Positions 21,060 to 30,158 of a DNA stretch of 64,000 nt are shown in pieces. The position numbers and the translations under genes are program-made. Origin of the DNA: Pegoplata infirma. Its lineage: Eukaryota; Arthropoda; Insecta; Diptera; Anthomyiidae. The stretch covers positions 172,625,021-172,689,020 of the forward strand of contig OY992537.1 of the NCBI GenBank assembly GCA_963921195.1, written 5' to 3'. The notes below the pieces were generated by a model. It was given only the letters and a program-made list of their open reading frames with translations. It was not told where the DNA came from and did no database searches. Position 1 is the stretch's first letter; each line of letters opens with the position of its first letter.

Positions 21060-21763
21060 GTTTCAAAACGAATTGACTCGTATTGGAAAACTCCAATGAT
21101 AAGAATTTTCGATTTTTTTATAACAAAATTTGTTAAACAAATGAAAACCAATTATAATTTCAAAATCATTGCCATTTTTGCACAAGGATGTTTATAATGT
21201 GTTAATTCTTGATATTAAAACCTTTTTTCGATTCAACAAAGTATTCTAATTAAAACATAATAAACATTATTTATATTTTATTTTTGTGTATCAAAATCAC
21301 ATATTGTCTAAATGGGTTCATGCTTATTAAAATGACTACAACAGTAAAATCACATATGTAAATTAGGGTGAAAATTATCTAGAAATCAAAAATTATAATA
21401 AACATATTTTCTCTTTAACGAAGAAAATAATTAAAAACAAAAGTATTGCTCGTATATAATTTCATAAATTTTGACTTGCAGCTTGTAGAACCCCTCGTAA
21501 AAACGTTGATATTATCTCTAAGCACTTTACTATTGACCACTAATACAGCCCTACAAAAATATAAAAAGGTTCTGACCCAGAAACTAGATCCACTAATTTG
21601 TATGTATTTTGAAGTCCTGAATTCGATTCCGCAATCAAAATTGAGTTTTATCGTTGGGTTTTCCTGCAATTTAGAGGGAAAGTTCGCAAAGTGTACTTAC
21701 ATAACACCGCTCTACAAATCTGAGGTTTGTCGCTGCGTTTTGGATGAAATCAAAAAAAGTTGA
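21060..21763. other. Low-repeat DNA with open frames of unknown meaning
   Basis: No transposon ends are seen. A 105-codon frame on the plus strand (21446-21763) and an 84-codon frame on the minus strand (21415-21669) overlap. Neither has a domain I recognise, a clear start context or splice sites. The plus frame ends exactly where the neighbouring palindrome begins, which argues against a real 3' end. I do not call a gene. Confidence 0.35.
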
Positions 21764-22439
21764 TAGGGCTTGGTGCCCCGATTCCAAAACGGTCACTCAA
21801 ATTTGTCTATCACGTCACAATTTTGAGAAAATCGATGTTAAAGTGTCAAAAAAGGCCCATTTTGACCATTTTTGAACCCCTATAAAATAATATCCTGACA
21901 TGCAAATGACTTGATATCAAGCTCATTCGAAAGTGTGTAATTTTCTCTTTCAGACAAGATCAAATCTTCTTGAAATTTAATTTTCTAAAATGGTAAAAAG
22001 ATTATTAACCACAAGTGCTGTAAATCTAAAATTAACGTATGAATTTGTATGGAAATTTGTTAAAAAACACTGTGTTAATAACAGGGTTGGCAACCGAAAC
22101 GAATAACGGTATCGGTAACGGTATTGGTATTACATAGTTTTTATATCGGTAACGGTAAAGGTAACGGTATTTTCGATTATTTAGGTAACGGTTAACCGTT
22201 ACCGAAACAACGATACCGGTACGTACCGGTATTATGAATAAAATTTCCCAAATGGCTAAAAAGTCACAAATTTGTTAAAAACATGTAAAAAATAAAAAAA
22301 TTATTTAATAAAATTAAAAAAACGACAAATTTAGTGCATTTTCAGCATATAAATATATAGAAGTATTTAATACTATTAATTAACTCAGAATTTAATTAAA
22401 ATATTCACGCAATATTGTAATTCAACAAATAAATGATTG

Positions 22440-22653
22440 ATTTTTACGCATTTATAAGATGTTTCTGTCCAATCAGTAGAAATACGGCATTTTGAGCCAT
22501 TTAAGAAATCTGCTGATTTTAGCTTACACGGTTTTCTAAATTTCTGTCTGGATAAACCAGGTAGATTCTGCAGAAAAATCTGTCAAGACCACAGATAAAT
22601 CTGCTGATTTAAGTTAAAAAATGTTCTGATTTTAGATTAACGCCTGAACATTG
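22440..22653. repeat. Dispersed repeat J copy 2, left part
   Basis: ATTTTGAGCCATTTAAGAAATC, TCTGCTGATTTTAGC and GCAGAAAAATCTGTCAAGAC match 17960-18100. The RTE element inserted at AAATTGTATTTCATA just to the right. J resumes at 25400. Confidence 0.5.
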
Positions 22654-22691
22654 AAATTGTATTTCATATATATATATAATCCTTTAAATTC

Positions 22692-22800
22692 CTAGGAGGA
22701 ACATAGGGCCACAAGAAGATTCTTCCACTCATCTCTGTTTTGGGCTATTCGTTTGATTTGACTCCAGCTGTATCCTGCGTCTTGAATTTCTTTGATAGTG
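22692..22800 (-). pseudogene. RTE polyprotein, C-terminal piece
   Basis: Translating leftward from 22800, the frame continues the RT polyprotein interrupted at 24112. It gives about 35 codons with IQDAGYSWSQIKRIAQNRDE and WKNLLVALCSS, then TAG at 22692-22694. The pattern W-S-x-I-K-R-I-A-Q-N-R-x-x-W is the usual C-terminus of RTE-type endonuclease-reverse transcriptases. It was separated from the rest by the MITE. Removing the MITE and one copy of its TG duplication keeps the frame open. Confidence 0.85.
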
Positions 22801-23080
22801 CACTCAAAAAAATAACTTAGTCAAAATATTAGTAAAAGGTGTTGTAATTTACTTCAACCAAACTTTAACAAAAAAAATTGTAAAAATTTAACTTTTACAG
22901 TTTTTTTGGCAATTTACTATTGGTAAAATACAAAAATTTTTTGGTATTTTTACTATATTTTCTTGCTAGTTTTTTTTTTTATTTTACTATAATTTTAGCA
23001 AAAATATTAGTATTTTCCTTAAAGAAATGGTAATACTTTTTATTTTTATTTTTTTTTTTTCTTAGTTTAAAAAAAAAATT

Positions 23081-23180
23081 GTTTCAAGTGTTCTAGTGTG
23101 AAAAAAAATCATTGCAGATTGATGATGCTGCCAACACCATAGCAAAGTAGCCATCCATCAACTGCATGTGCGCTCAAAAA
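23081..23180 (+). pseudogene. Decayed second copy of the captured H1 segment
   Basis: GTTTCAAGTGTTCTAGTGTG, AAAAAAAATCATTGCAGATT, GATGATGCTGCCAACACCAT and CCATCCATCAACTGCATG parallel 23570-23705 (GTTTAAAGTGTTTAAGTG, GAAGATGCTGGCACCATC, CCATCCAACAACTGAAG) with an internal deletion of about 75 bp. No usable frame remains. It shows that the captured piece was duplicated inside the element. Confidence 0.5.
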
Positions 23181-23606
23181 TAGGCTACACAATTTTTAGT
23201 ATTTTTTACCATATTTTTTGCTAATTTTACCATATTTTTTGCTAATTTTATATGAAAATTTTTTAAAATTTGCCACCTAAATTGTTAATAAAAAGTTGAT
23301 AATTTTGAAAAATTTTTTTTTTTAAATTTTAACACATAGTTAGATATCTAATCTTCAATATCCAAAAATTTTTTTTTATTTTTTTTTTAAATACATGTGA
23401 AAAAAATTAAAAATTCGAAAAAAAATTGTTAATTTTTTACAAATTTTACCTGAAAATGTAAGAAATTTCTTGTGTAGACTACTACGCAAATCTCATTTGT
23501 TCTACTTAAGCTAAAAAAATGACGCAAAAAAAATTAAAAAAGTGAAGTGTTGTTCTTTAAATTTTTTGTTTAAAGTGTTTAAGTGAAAAAAATCATTTTG
23601 GATTTT

Positions 23607-23775
23607 GATGTTGTTGGAAGTCCAGTTACTGCAACTACAGCTGCTGAGAAGAAGGCAAAAGAAGATGCTGGCACCATCAAGCCGAAGAAACCATCCAACA
23701 ACTGAAGTAATAGTTGATGCGGCTATTACTACATTTAAAGAATGTGGTGCTCAAAAAGAAGGCAAAAATTTTTTA
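23607..23775 (+). pseudogene. Histone H1 N-terminal fragment, frameshifted, inside a MITE
   Basis: One frame from 23607 reads DVVGSPVTATTAAEKKAK, then EDAGTIKPKKPSNN and a stop (23703-23705). The overlapping frame from 23692 reads HPTTEVIVDAAITTFKECG. Together they resemble the insect histone H1 N-terminal tail (SPVxAxxAxxEKKxxxK, KAKKPS) followed by the start of the globular winged-helix domain (HPPTxxMVDAAIxxLKERGG). A one-base shift near KPKKPS, loss of the start codon and loss of similarity after about 20 globular residues mark it as a dead capture. The family call rests on my alignment by eye. Confidence 0.65.
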
Positions 23776-24111
23776 GTATATTCACCAAATTTTAAATCAA
23801 CTACTAATCAGAGAAAAAAAAAATACTAAATAAAACAGTTTTTTTTACCAAATTACAAATTTTTTTATCTATTTCAATTTTACCATTTTTTTTTTGGTAA
23901 TTTTACCATATTTTTTGATAATTTTACAAGGTTGATTTTTTACAAAAATAAAATGGTATTCTTGTAATTTTACCATTTTTTTCCTAATTTTTTGATTAGC
24001 AAAATGGTTTTGCTAATATTACCAAAATTTTTGCAACGTCCAAAACTACAGTTTTTTTTGCTAATTTTAACCATTTTTTTTGCTAGTTTTACAATATTTT
24101 TTTTTTGAGTG

Positions 24112-25384
24112 TGTTACGTCTCCAGGTGTTACATGGACGACCCGATCTTCGACTACCTTGGGGATTAAATTCAAGCGCTTTTCTTGTGATATTATCAGGA
24201 GGTTTGCGAAGAGTGTGCCCAAGCCATCTGTATTTGCGGATTTTTATTGATTCCGTAATTTGCGGTTGTTGTGTTCGGAACCAAAGCTCATCGTTACTGA
24301 TAGTGTTTGGCCAAAATATTTTTAGAATGCGTCTTAGACACCTGTTTGTAAACGCTTGAAGTTTTTTAGCATTGTATGTGGAAATGTTCCAGGTTTCACA
24401 GCCGTATAGAAGTGTTGATTTCACGTTGGAGTTAAATATTTTTATTTTTGTGCGACGGGATATGTTTGGAGATTTCCATACTTTGTTTAGCATTCCAAAC
24501 GTTTGACCTGCTTTGTTGATACGGTGTTGGATGTCAGCTGCACTACCTCCTAGCTTGTCTACGATGGATCCAAGATAAAGATATTCACCAACGTCTTCGA
24601 GGTCTTGATTACGTAGTTTAAATGGATGGGGAATATCAGTGTTGATGCGCATCGATTTTGTTTTAGACAAATTTAGCTGAAGTCCCACTTTGTTTGCATT
24701 TGAGCAAATTTTGTCTAGCTTTTGTTGCATTTCGGTAAAGTTTTGAGAGATTAAACAGATGTCGTCAGCATAGTCAAGATCATTGAGTCGTGTCGAGAGA
24801 CCTAGGTTAATTCCACCTTCTGATGTGATGGAATTTCTCATTACCATGTCAAGCACTACATTAAAGTGCAATGGAGATAGGACACATCCTTGTCTAACAC
24901 CAGTGTTTACATCAATAAATTCGCTCTTTAAGCCTTCGTGAAGAACGATACATCGAGCGTCATCATAAAGTGCCTTAATTAGACGGATAATTTTTAGGGG
25001 TATACCCTTACATTTAAGAGCTTCCCATATAGCAGTCTGGTGGATGGAGTCAAAGGCTCTTTGAAAGTCTACGAAAATAAGGTATAATGGTGCTCTAAGT
25101 TCGCCGGATCGCTCCAATATTATACGCAGGCTGTTTATATGATCCACACAAGATCTATTAGGACGAAATCCAGCTTGTTCAGGACGTAGATTCAAATCCA
25201 GTATTTTGAAGATTCGATGATGCAGAATTTGTGCAATAATTTTGTTGATAATGTTAAGAAGAGTAATTCCTCTCCAATTCGAGCATTCCATTAGGTTACC
25301 TTTTTTGGCGATTTTAATTATTAGTCCAATTTTTATATCATCTGGAAGGTTTTCTACGTTCCAAAAATGTGTGATTATGGGCAT
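24112..25384 (-). pseudogene. RTE reverse transcriptase, endonuclease missing, C-terminus split off
   Basis: From 25384 leftward an open frame of about 425 codons encodes most of an RT domain. Counting from an ATG that lies in the flanking target duplication at 25402: SNWRGITLL near 41, AGFRPNRSC near 77, palm motif FVDFQRAFDSI near 110, GVRQGCVLSP near 168, catalytic YADD at 211-214, LNLSKTKSM near 243, then the C-terminal CETW (335), WLGH (393) and SGRP (420) signatures. All three palm aspartates are present. Missing are the N-terminal APE-like endonuclease and the first part of RT (5' truncation), plus the last 35 residues, which sit at 22692-22800 beyond the MITE. RTE ORFs are usually near 1000 residues. 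It cannot make a full protein. Confidence 0.9.
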
Positions 25385-25399
25385 AAATTGTATTTCATA

Positions 25400-25811
25400 C
25401 AAGTAAAAAATACTTACTTTTTATTTATTATTTTTAAAAAAAAAACTGGGAAGATTTTCAATAAAGGGAAGATTTTCAATAAACTTTTCTGTAAAATTAT
25501 TAAAATAGTCAGCTGATTTTTGACAATTGATTAATTTTTAATTTTAATCGTTTAAGCGTAGACAAAAATTAAAAAAAAAATGCCAACAAAAATTTTTTGT
25601 AAAATTACAAAATAATCTGCTAAAACTTGAACAAAAATCCGCAAATAGAGTCATTAAAAATACAGAAAACTTTCTGTTATTTTTAAAGTTAATGACAGAG
25701 AATTAAGTTAAAGTATTCATTTTAGCAGTAAAATCCGGTAAAAGTTTTCTAATTCAAACTAAAAGTTGTTTCACAGATTTTTCGACAGTTTTTCTTTAGA
25801 CTGTACGACTT
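25400..25811. repeat. Dispersed repeat J copy 2, right part
   Basis: GGGAAGATTTTCAATAAA (twice), CTGCTAAAACTTGAACAAAAA and CACAGATTTTTCGACAGTTT match the blocks at 20400-20925. With 22440-22653 it forms the host of the RTE insertion. Confidence 0.5.
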
Positions 25812-26194
25812 TGGCTCATTATGTATTTAACTCCAGAGAATCACCTCTCCACGCTTACCTGCGTGGATGACAACGCCAGCAACACTTAAGCTATTTAGGT
25901 TTGTCTATTTTATATTCCCACTGAAAATGATTACAATACGTTGCACTCACTTTTCTCTTAAGAAATTTTTAGGTAAATTGCGAATGTGATCATTGGTTGG
26001 ACTGATTTCCACATAATTTAGTAAATTGCGGGTGGGATCATTCGTTGGACAGCTTTTTTTCATTGTTTTTGCCAGAATATCAATCCGATTTACAATGAAA
26101 AAAAAAATTGTTTTTATATTTACGTATATTAAAAATATTTTACTTTGGTTTTTATCTGCAACTTATTTTAAAAGTAATATTCAGACAACCGAAA
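25812..26194. other. hAT interior without recognised genes
   Basis: AT-rich interior of the 4.28-kb hAT element. TAATTTAGTAAATTGCG and GTGATCATTGGTTGGA / GGGATCATTCGTTGGACA give a short direct repeat near 25985-26050. No transposase motifs. Confidence 0.4.
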
Positions 26195-26642
26195 CAAAAC
26201 CGTTATAATACCGGTAAAAATCCGAATAAAGGTAATGGTTTTTAATCGGTAACGGTATTTAAAATTTTTTATTACGGTATTGGTAACGGTAACGGTAGTC
26301 AATATTAAAGGGTTTTTAATCGGTAACGGTATTGAAAGGGTAACGGTAGCCAACACTGGTTAATAAACTAAATATTGAAAAAATGGAAGGTTTTTTGCTA
26401 ATGATTTTTTTACCATTTTAGAAAATTAAATTTTTAGAACATTTTATCTTATCTTTAAGAGAAAATTACAGGCTTTCGAATGAGCTTGATACCAAGTCAT
26501 TTACATGCCAGGATCTTATTTTATAAGCTTTTAAATATGGTCAAAAATGCCCTTTTTCGGCACTTTAACCGCGAATTACTCAAAATCCTGATGTGATAGA
26601 CAAATTTGGGCTCCGGATTTGGAATCAGCGCAACAGACACTA

Positions 26643-27693
26643 TCCAAATCACCAGAATCTAATACGCATTTTCTTGTTGAGCTGTGTAATTTGTAAATTT
26701 GACCAGGTTAAAAAATTTTTAAATTTTATTTCTGTAAGAGCATAAACTCAGTTTTATTTCGGGTGTGCTGAAATAAAACTGAATTTATGCTCTTTGGTTC
26801 AAATGCATGTAACTTCCACAATTTTTGGCGGATATTATTAAAAAACCCAATTATTTTTTCGTAATTAATCAGAATTGAACTTTACATACAGAAAAAAAAT
26901 TTAAAAACTTTTTAACTTGGTAAATTTTTTTAAAGAAGTCCTCACCACCTAACAATATGTCGCCCTAATAAATATGTGTAGTTATGATTACATGTCCTCA
27001 CAGATAAGATTACAACATGAAAAAGAAAACCAATATATTTAAATAATAGTCCAAAAAAAGCAAAATAAAAACAGACAGTTAAATCCAACAGATTTTTCTA
27101 ATGTCTCCATTGAATTTCTCGTATAAAAAATAATTAAAACAAAAGACACATAAAATTATTAAGATAATGTGCTTTAGACAAAGCTAATGGGAAAGAGAGG
27201 GGTAAAATGTATAATAAGAATTACACATAATTGTGACATTGGTAAAACATTTGCAGGGATAAGAAAATTATGAAAAAAAAATACAATTAAAATAAGGAGT
27301 GAGTATAAAAATATATTACAAATGCTATAACTTATGCACATGTGTGCAGGAGTCATTACACAAAAAAACACACACACAACGACACCCAACATATGATAAA
27401 TGTCATAAATTCTCAAAAGGAAACACATTCATATAAATAATAACTTAACATATTAGAGGGAGGATTTAATAGAGATAAAAACTTAGTCATTGGAAGTGTA
27501 AATTGTAAGAATCGAAATCTTCTTGAACTTAACTTTTTTTAACGAGACAGACTAACATATCAGACAGACCCATCTCATATGAGCATGTTTGATGAACCGT
27601 TAGACACTTCTTTAAAATACCATTCGATAAATACTTACTGGTTCCTTAGATTTTCCGTGACAAAAAAATCAAAAATGGCAAATTTTATATGAA
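26643..27693. other. Low-repeat DNA with one strong hairpin
   Basis: The first 300 bases hold an inverted repeat (see the next entry). From about 26940 to 27693 the DNA appears single-copy and AT-rich with no ORF I can assign. A hydrophobic 84-codon frame on the minus strand (27174-27428) looks like a membrane segment only because of its T-rich composition. Confidence 0.4.
26738..26793. repeat. Near-perfect 23-bp hairpin
   Basis: AGAGCATAAACTCAGTTTTA continuing TTTC pairs with GAAATAAAACTG continuing AATTTATGCTCT across a loop of about 9 bases, with one mismatch. An outer pair, ACCAGGTTAAAAAATTTTTA (26702) against the diverged complement near 26900-26933, brackets it, so it may be a small palindromic element or a hairpin RNA source. 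Confidence 0.7.
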
Positions 27694-28523
27694 AACAAGT
27701 AAGAAAATTATAGTCGGTCAAGACCGAACATATAATACCCTACACCAGAGTTTCCCGGACCATGGGTCCCAAGTTCAAACATGGACTGATTAGATCTATA
27801 TTTTGTCAAATCTTTAATAAGTGTAAAAAGCAATCACTAATCAAATTTGAGTGGAATAGGCTTCTTTTGGTTGACAATAAATCGCTTCAACTGAATATCG
27901 GGCGAAATTTCCACATGGGACCTAAGTCCAAAATGGTCCGATGATAATTAGATTTGATAAGGTTATTAAAGTACGCGTTTAACATACACAAACAGAATTT
28001 TAATTAAATATTTTCTATTTTCATGAAAATTGAGAGATTTATGTGAAAATCGGGAAGGTGGTTTGTATGGGGGCTACTAGAAGAACTGGTTCGATTTCTT
28101 TAAAATTCGGAATGGTGATTTGTGTGTATAAAACATTAATTCCTGCCAAATTTTGAAAAGATACCTATTAAAATGCGACTATTAGAGTCATTTGAGCCAA
28201 AACTAAAGAGGACCTTTGTATGGGGGCTAGGTCTAAATATGGACCGATTTTTTCCAATTTCAATAGGCTTCGTCCTTGGGCCAAAAGAGGCTTAAGTTTT
28301 AAAATTCAAGTCAATTGATCAAGAATTGCGACCTGTATCGTGTTTACACCGTTTACATGGACAGACAGACGGACGGACGGACGGACATCGCTAAATCGAC
28401 TCAAAAAATGATTCTAAGTCGATCGGTATACTTAAAAGTGGGTCTAGGACCAATATTTCGAGTAGTTACAAACATCAGCACAAACTCATTATACCCTGTA
28501 CCACAGTGTGGTGTGGGGTATAA
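27694..28523 (-). mobile_element. INE-1-like element, subfamily B copy 1
   Basis: On the minus strand: TTATACCCCACACCACACTG at the 5' end, AATATTGGTCCTAGACCCAC, CGATCGACTTAGAATC, a GTCCGTCCGTCC block, then GTGGAAATTTCGCCC, a 3' hairpin formed by GTCGGTCTTGACCGAA and TTTTCTTACTTGTTTTC. Both ends are present. It is nearly identical to 28951-29785 but keeps 32 bases (around TTGTCAAATCTTTAATAAGTG) missing there. Non-coding. Confidence 0.85.
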
Positions 28524-28950
28524 TAAATGTTGATTGTGATCAATGACGACTTAAGAAACGGGTTTTTAAACGTCTTTGCTACTTAAAAAAATATATTATA
28601 CAGTTAAATATAAAATAAGCACATTTAAAAAATTATATGTCATTAACTGTTTGTAGTTTATTTAAAAAGTTTTCCGTTTAGTCGTTTTTAAAATAAAAAA
28701 CATTTGTTTGATGTTCAGTTTTTATTAATGACTACTTCAGTCCTTTGTTTCAAAAATAACACACTAAAAAATAAAGACTTTCATTAACATTTAATTTTTA
28801 AAGTCATTTATTTTTGTTCTGTAAGTAAAAACTACTGATTATTCTTTAAATTTTTAATGATTTGTGTAAGTAATTTTTTTTTTAATTGTTGGTATTTTTT
28901 AATGAGATATCATTAGTTTTTACCTACACAAGTAGGTTATTTAAAAAAAA

Positions 28951-29785
28951 ACAAGTAAGAAAATTATAGTCGGTCAAGACCGACCATATAATACCCTACA
29001 CCAGAGTTTCCCGGACCATGGGTCCCAAGTTCAAACATGGACTGATTAGATCTATATTTCACTAATCAAATTTGAGTGGAATAGGCTTCTTTTTGTTGAC
29101 AATAAATCGCTTCAACTGAATATCGGGCGAAATTTCCACATGGGACCTAAGTCCAAAATGGTCCGATGATAATTAGATTTGCTAAGGTTATTAAAGTACG
29201 CGTTTAACATACACAAACAGAATTTTAATTAAATATTTTCTATTTTCATGAAAATTGAGAGATTTATGTGAAAATCGGGAAGGTGGTTTGTATGGGGGCT
29301 ACTAGAAGAACTTATTCGATTTCTTTAAAATTCGGAATGGTGATTTGTGTGTATAAAACATTAATTCCTGCCAAATTTTGAAAAGATACCTATTAAAATG
29401 CGACTATTAGAGTCATTTGAGACAAAACTAAAGAGGACCTTTGTATGGGGGCTAGGTCTAAATATGGACCGATTTTTTCCAATTTCAATAGGCTTCGTCC
29501 TTGGGCCGAAAGAGGCTTAAGTTTGAAATTTCAAGTCAATTGATCGAGAATTGCGACCTGTATCGTGTTTACACCGTTTACATGGACAGACAGACGGACG
29601 GACGGACGGACGGGCGGACGGACGGACGGACGGACGGACGGACGGACATCGCTAAATCGACTCAAAAAGTGATTCTAAGTCGATCGGTATACTTAAAAGT
29701 GGGTCTAGGACCAATATTTCGGGTAGTTACAAACATCAGCACAAACTCATTATACCCTGTACCACAGTGTGGTGTAGGGTATAAA
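28951..29785 (-). mobile_element. INE-1-like element, subfamily B copy 2
   Basis: Same structure as the copy at 27694-28523, with very few substitutions. It has an intact 3' hairpin, GTCGGTCTTGACCGAC, and an expanded GGAC microsatellite. It lies inside MITE E, whose unbroken form at 48140-48120 confirms the insertion point. Confidence 0.88.
29585..29648. repeat. Expanded (GGAC)n microsatellite in INE-1
   Basis: About thirteen tandem GGAC units, one changed to GGGC, follow GACAGACAGAC. The neighbouring copy has only four to five at the same point, so the tract expanded after the copies separated. Confidence 0.9.
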
Positions 29786-29830
29786 TAAACAAATTTTTTA
29801 TAGAAATATAAAACCATGTTTATATCAAGT

Positions 29831-29895
29831 GACTTTGGCACGATGGGTAGAGTGTCTGGCCAGAATGTAGTTGATTGCGGTATCGATTCCCCAAA
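29831..29895 (+). promoter_or_regulatory. tRNA-like A box and B box (Pol III internal promoter-like)
   Basis: TGGCACGATGGGTAGAGTG resembles a tRNA A box, and GGTATCGATTCCCC some 43 bases on resembles a B box. In the inverted copy at 48013-48083 the B box reads GGGATCGATTCC, one change from GGTTCGANNCC. The sequence is conserved between the two MITE copies. It does not fold into a full tRNA cloverleaf, so it may be a SINE-type tRNA relic carried by the element. Confidence 0.5.
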
Positions 29896-30158
29896 ATTTT
29901 ATTAAAAATTTTTAAAAAAATATTTCAATCAAAAATTGTAAAAAATAACCTACGAAATCATTAATTTTTAATGTTTTCGTAGGTTATTTTTTTGGAATTT
30001 GTTGGTAAAAATAATAGAACTATCATTAATTTTTAATGTTTTCGTAGGTTATTTTTTTCGTATTTGTTGGTATTTAGAGTTCAGGTGTATTTGGTAGAGA
30101 TCGACCAATCATTAATCAATAATATATTATATCAACATTATTATTATAATCTATATAT

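Larger units (their letters stand above)
22801..24111. mobile_element. MITE with captured histone H1 sequence, 2-bp duplication TG
   Basis: CACTCAAAAAAATAACTT at the left faces AATATTTTTTTTTTGAGTG at the right; TG is duplicated (22799-22800, 24112-24113). Excision restores the RTE reading frame, which proves both boundaries. The interior carries a H1-like fragment (23607-23775), an older decayed copy (23081-23180) and a leader segment (23459-23600) shared with the MITEs at 39875 and 17310. Confidence 0.85.
22669..25384 (-). mobile_element. RTE-type non-LTR retrotransposon, 5' truncated
   Basis: A 15-bp target duplication, AAATTGTATTTCATA, lies at 22654-22668 and 25385-25399. The element is on the minus strand with its 5' end at 25384 and its 3' end at the left. 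It lacks the endonuclease part. The 3' untranslated region is only some 20 bases and ends in a TATATATATA run, typical of the RTE clade. A 1311-bp MITE (22801-24111) splits it. The reading frame is otherwise free of stops, so the insertion is fairly young. Clade assignment is by C-terminal motifs and tail, not by a tree. Confidence 0.88.
22082..26358. mobile_element. hAT element with CAGGGTTGGC ends, 8-bp duplication GTTAATAA
   Basis: The left end CAGGGTTGGCAACCG and, inward from the right, CAGTGTTGGCTACCG are flanked by exact GTTAATAA copies (22074-22081, 26359-26366). Subterminal regions (22092-22230, 26195-26345) are packed with GGTAACGGTA units, possible transposase-binding arrays. No hAT transposase remains. 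The interior holds repeat J, an RTE retrotransposon and a MITE. Confidence 0.85.
21764..26642. mobile_element. Palindromic element split by a nested hAT insertion
   Basis: The left arm (21764 to about 22073) and right arm (about 26367-26642) are inverted. Landmarks are CAAATTTGTCTATCACRTCA, GACATGCAAATGACTTG opposite CAAGTCATTTACATGCC, and GCTCATTCGAAAG opposite CTTTCGAATGAGC. Ends TAGGGCTTGG and TAGTGTCTGT are hAT-like, but no clean target duplication was found. The centre is filled by the hAT element at 22082-26358. Confidence 0.7.
28620..30075. mobile_element. MITE E copy 1, interrupted by INE-1, carries tRNA-like promoter
   Basis: CACATTTAAAAAATTATATG at the left matches, inverted, the end of the element at 47653-48466. 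The two share GTCATTAACTGTTTGTAG, AACTACTGATTATTCTTT, CTACACAAGTAGGTTATTT and CATTAATTTTTAATGTTTTC. The right end of this copy is lost near 30075. The INE-1 copy at 28951-29785 is inserted next to the CTACACAAGTAG palindrome. Confidence 0.75.

Noticed and set aside
21446..21763. 105-codon frame in low-repeat DNA
   Set aside because: No recognised family, overlaps another frame on the opposite strand, and its stop coincides with the start of a palindrome. Described as unassigned DNA only.
29831..29895. Functional tRNA gene
   Set aside because: A and B boxes are present, but acceptor and anticodon stems do not pair as in a tRNA. Kept as a promoter-like relic only.
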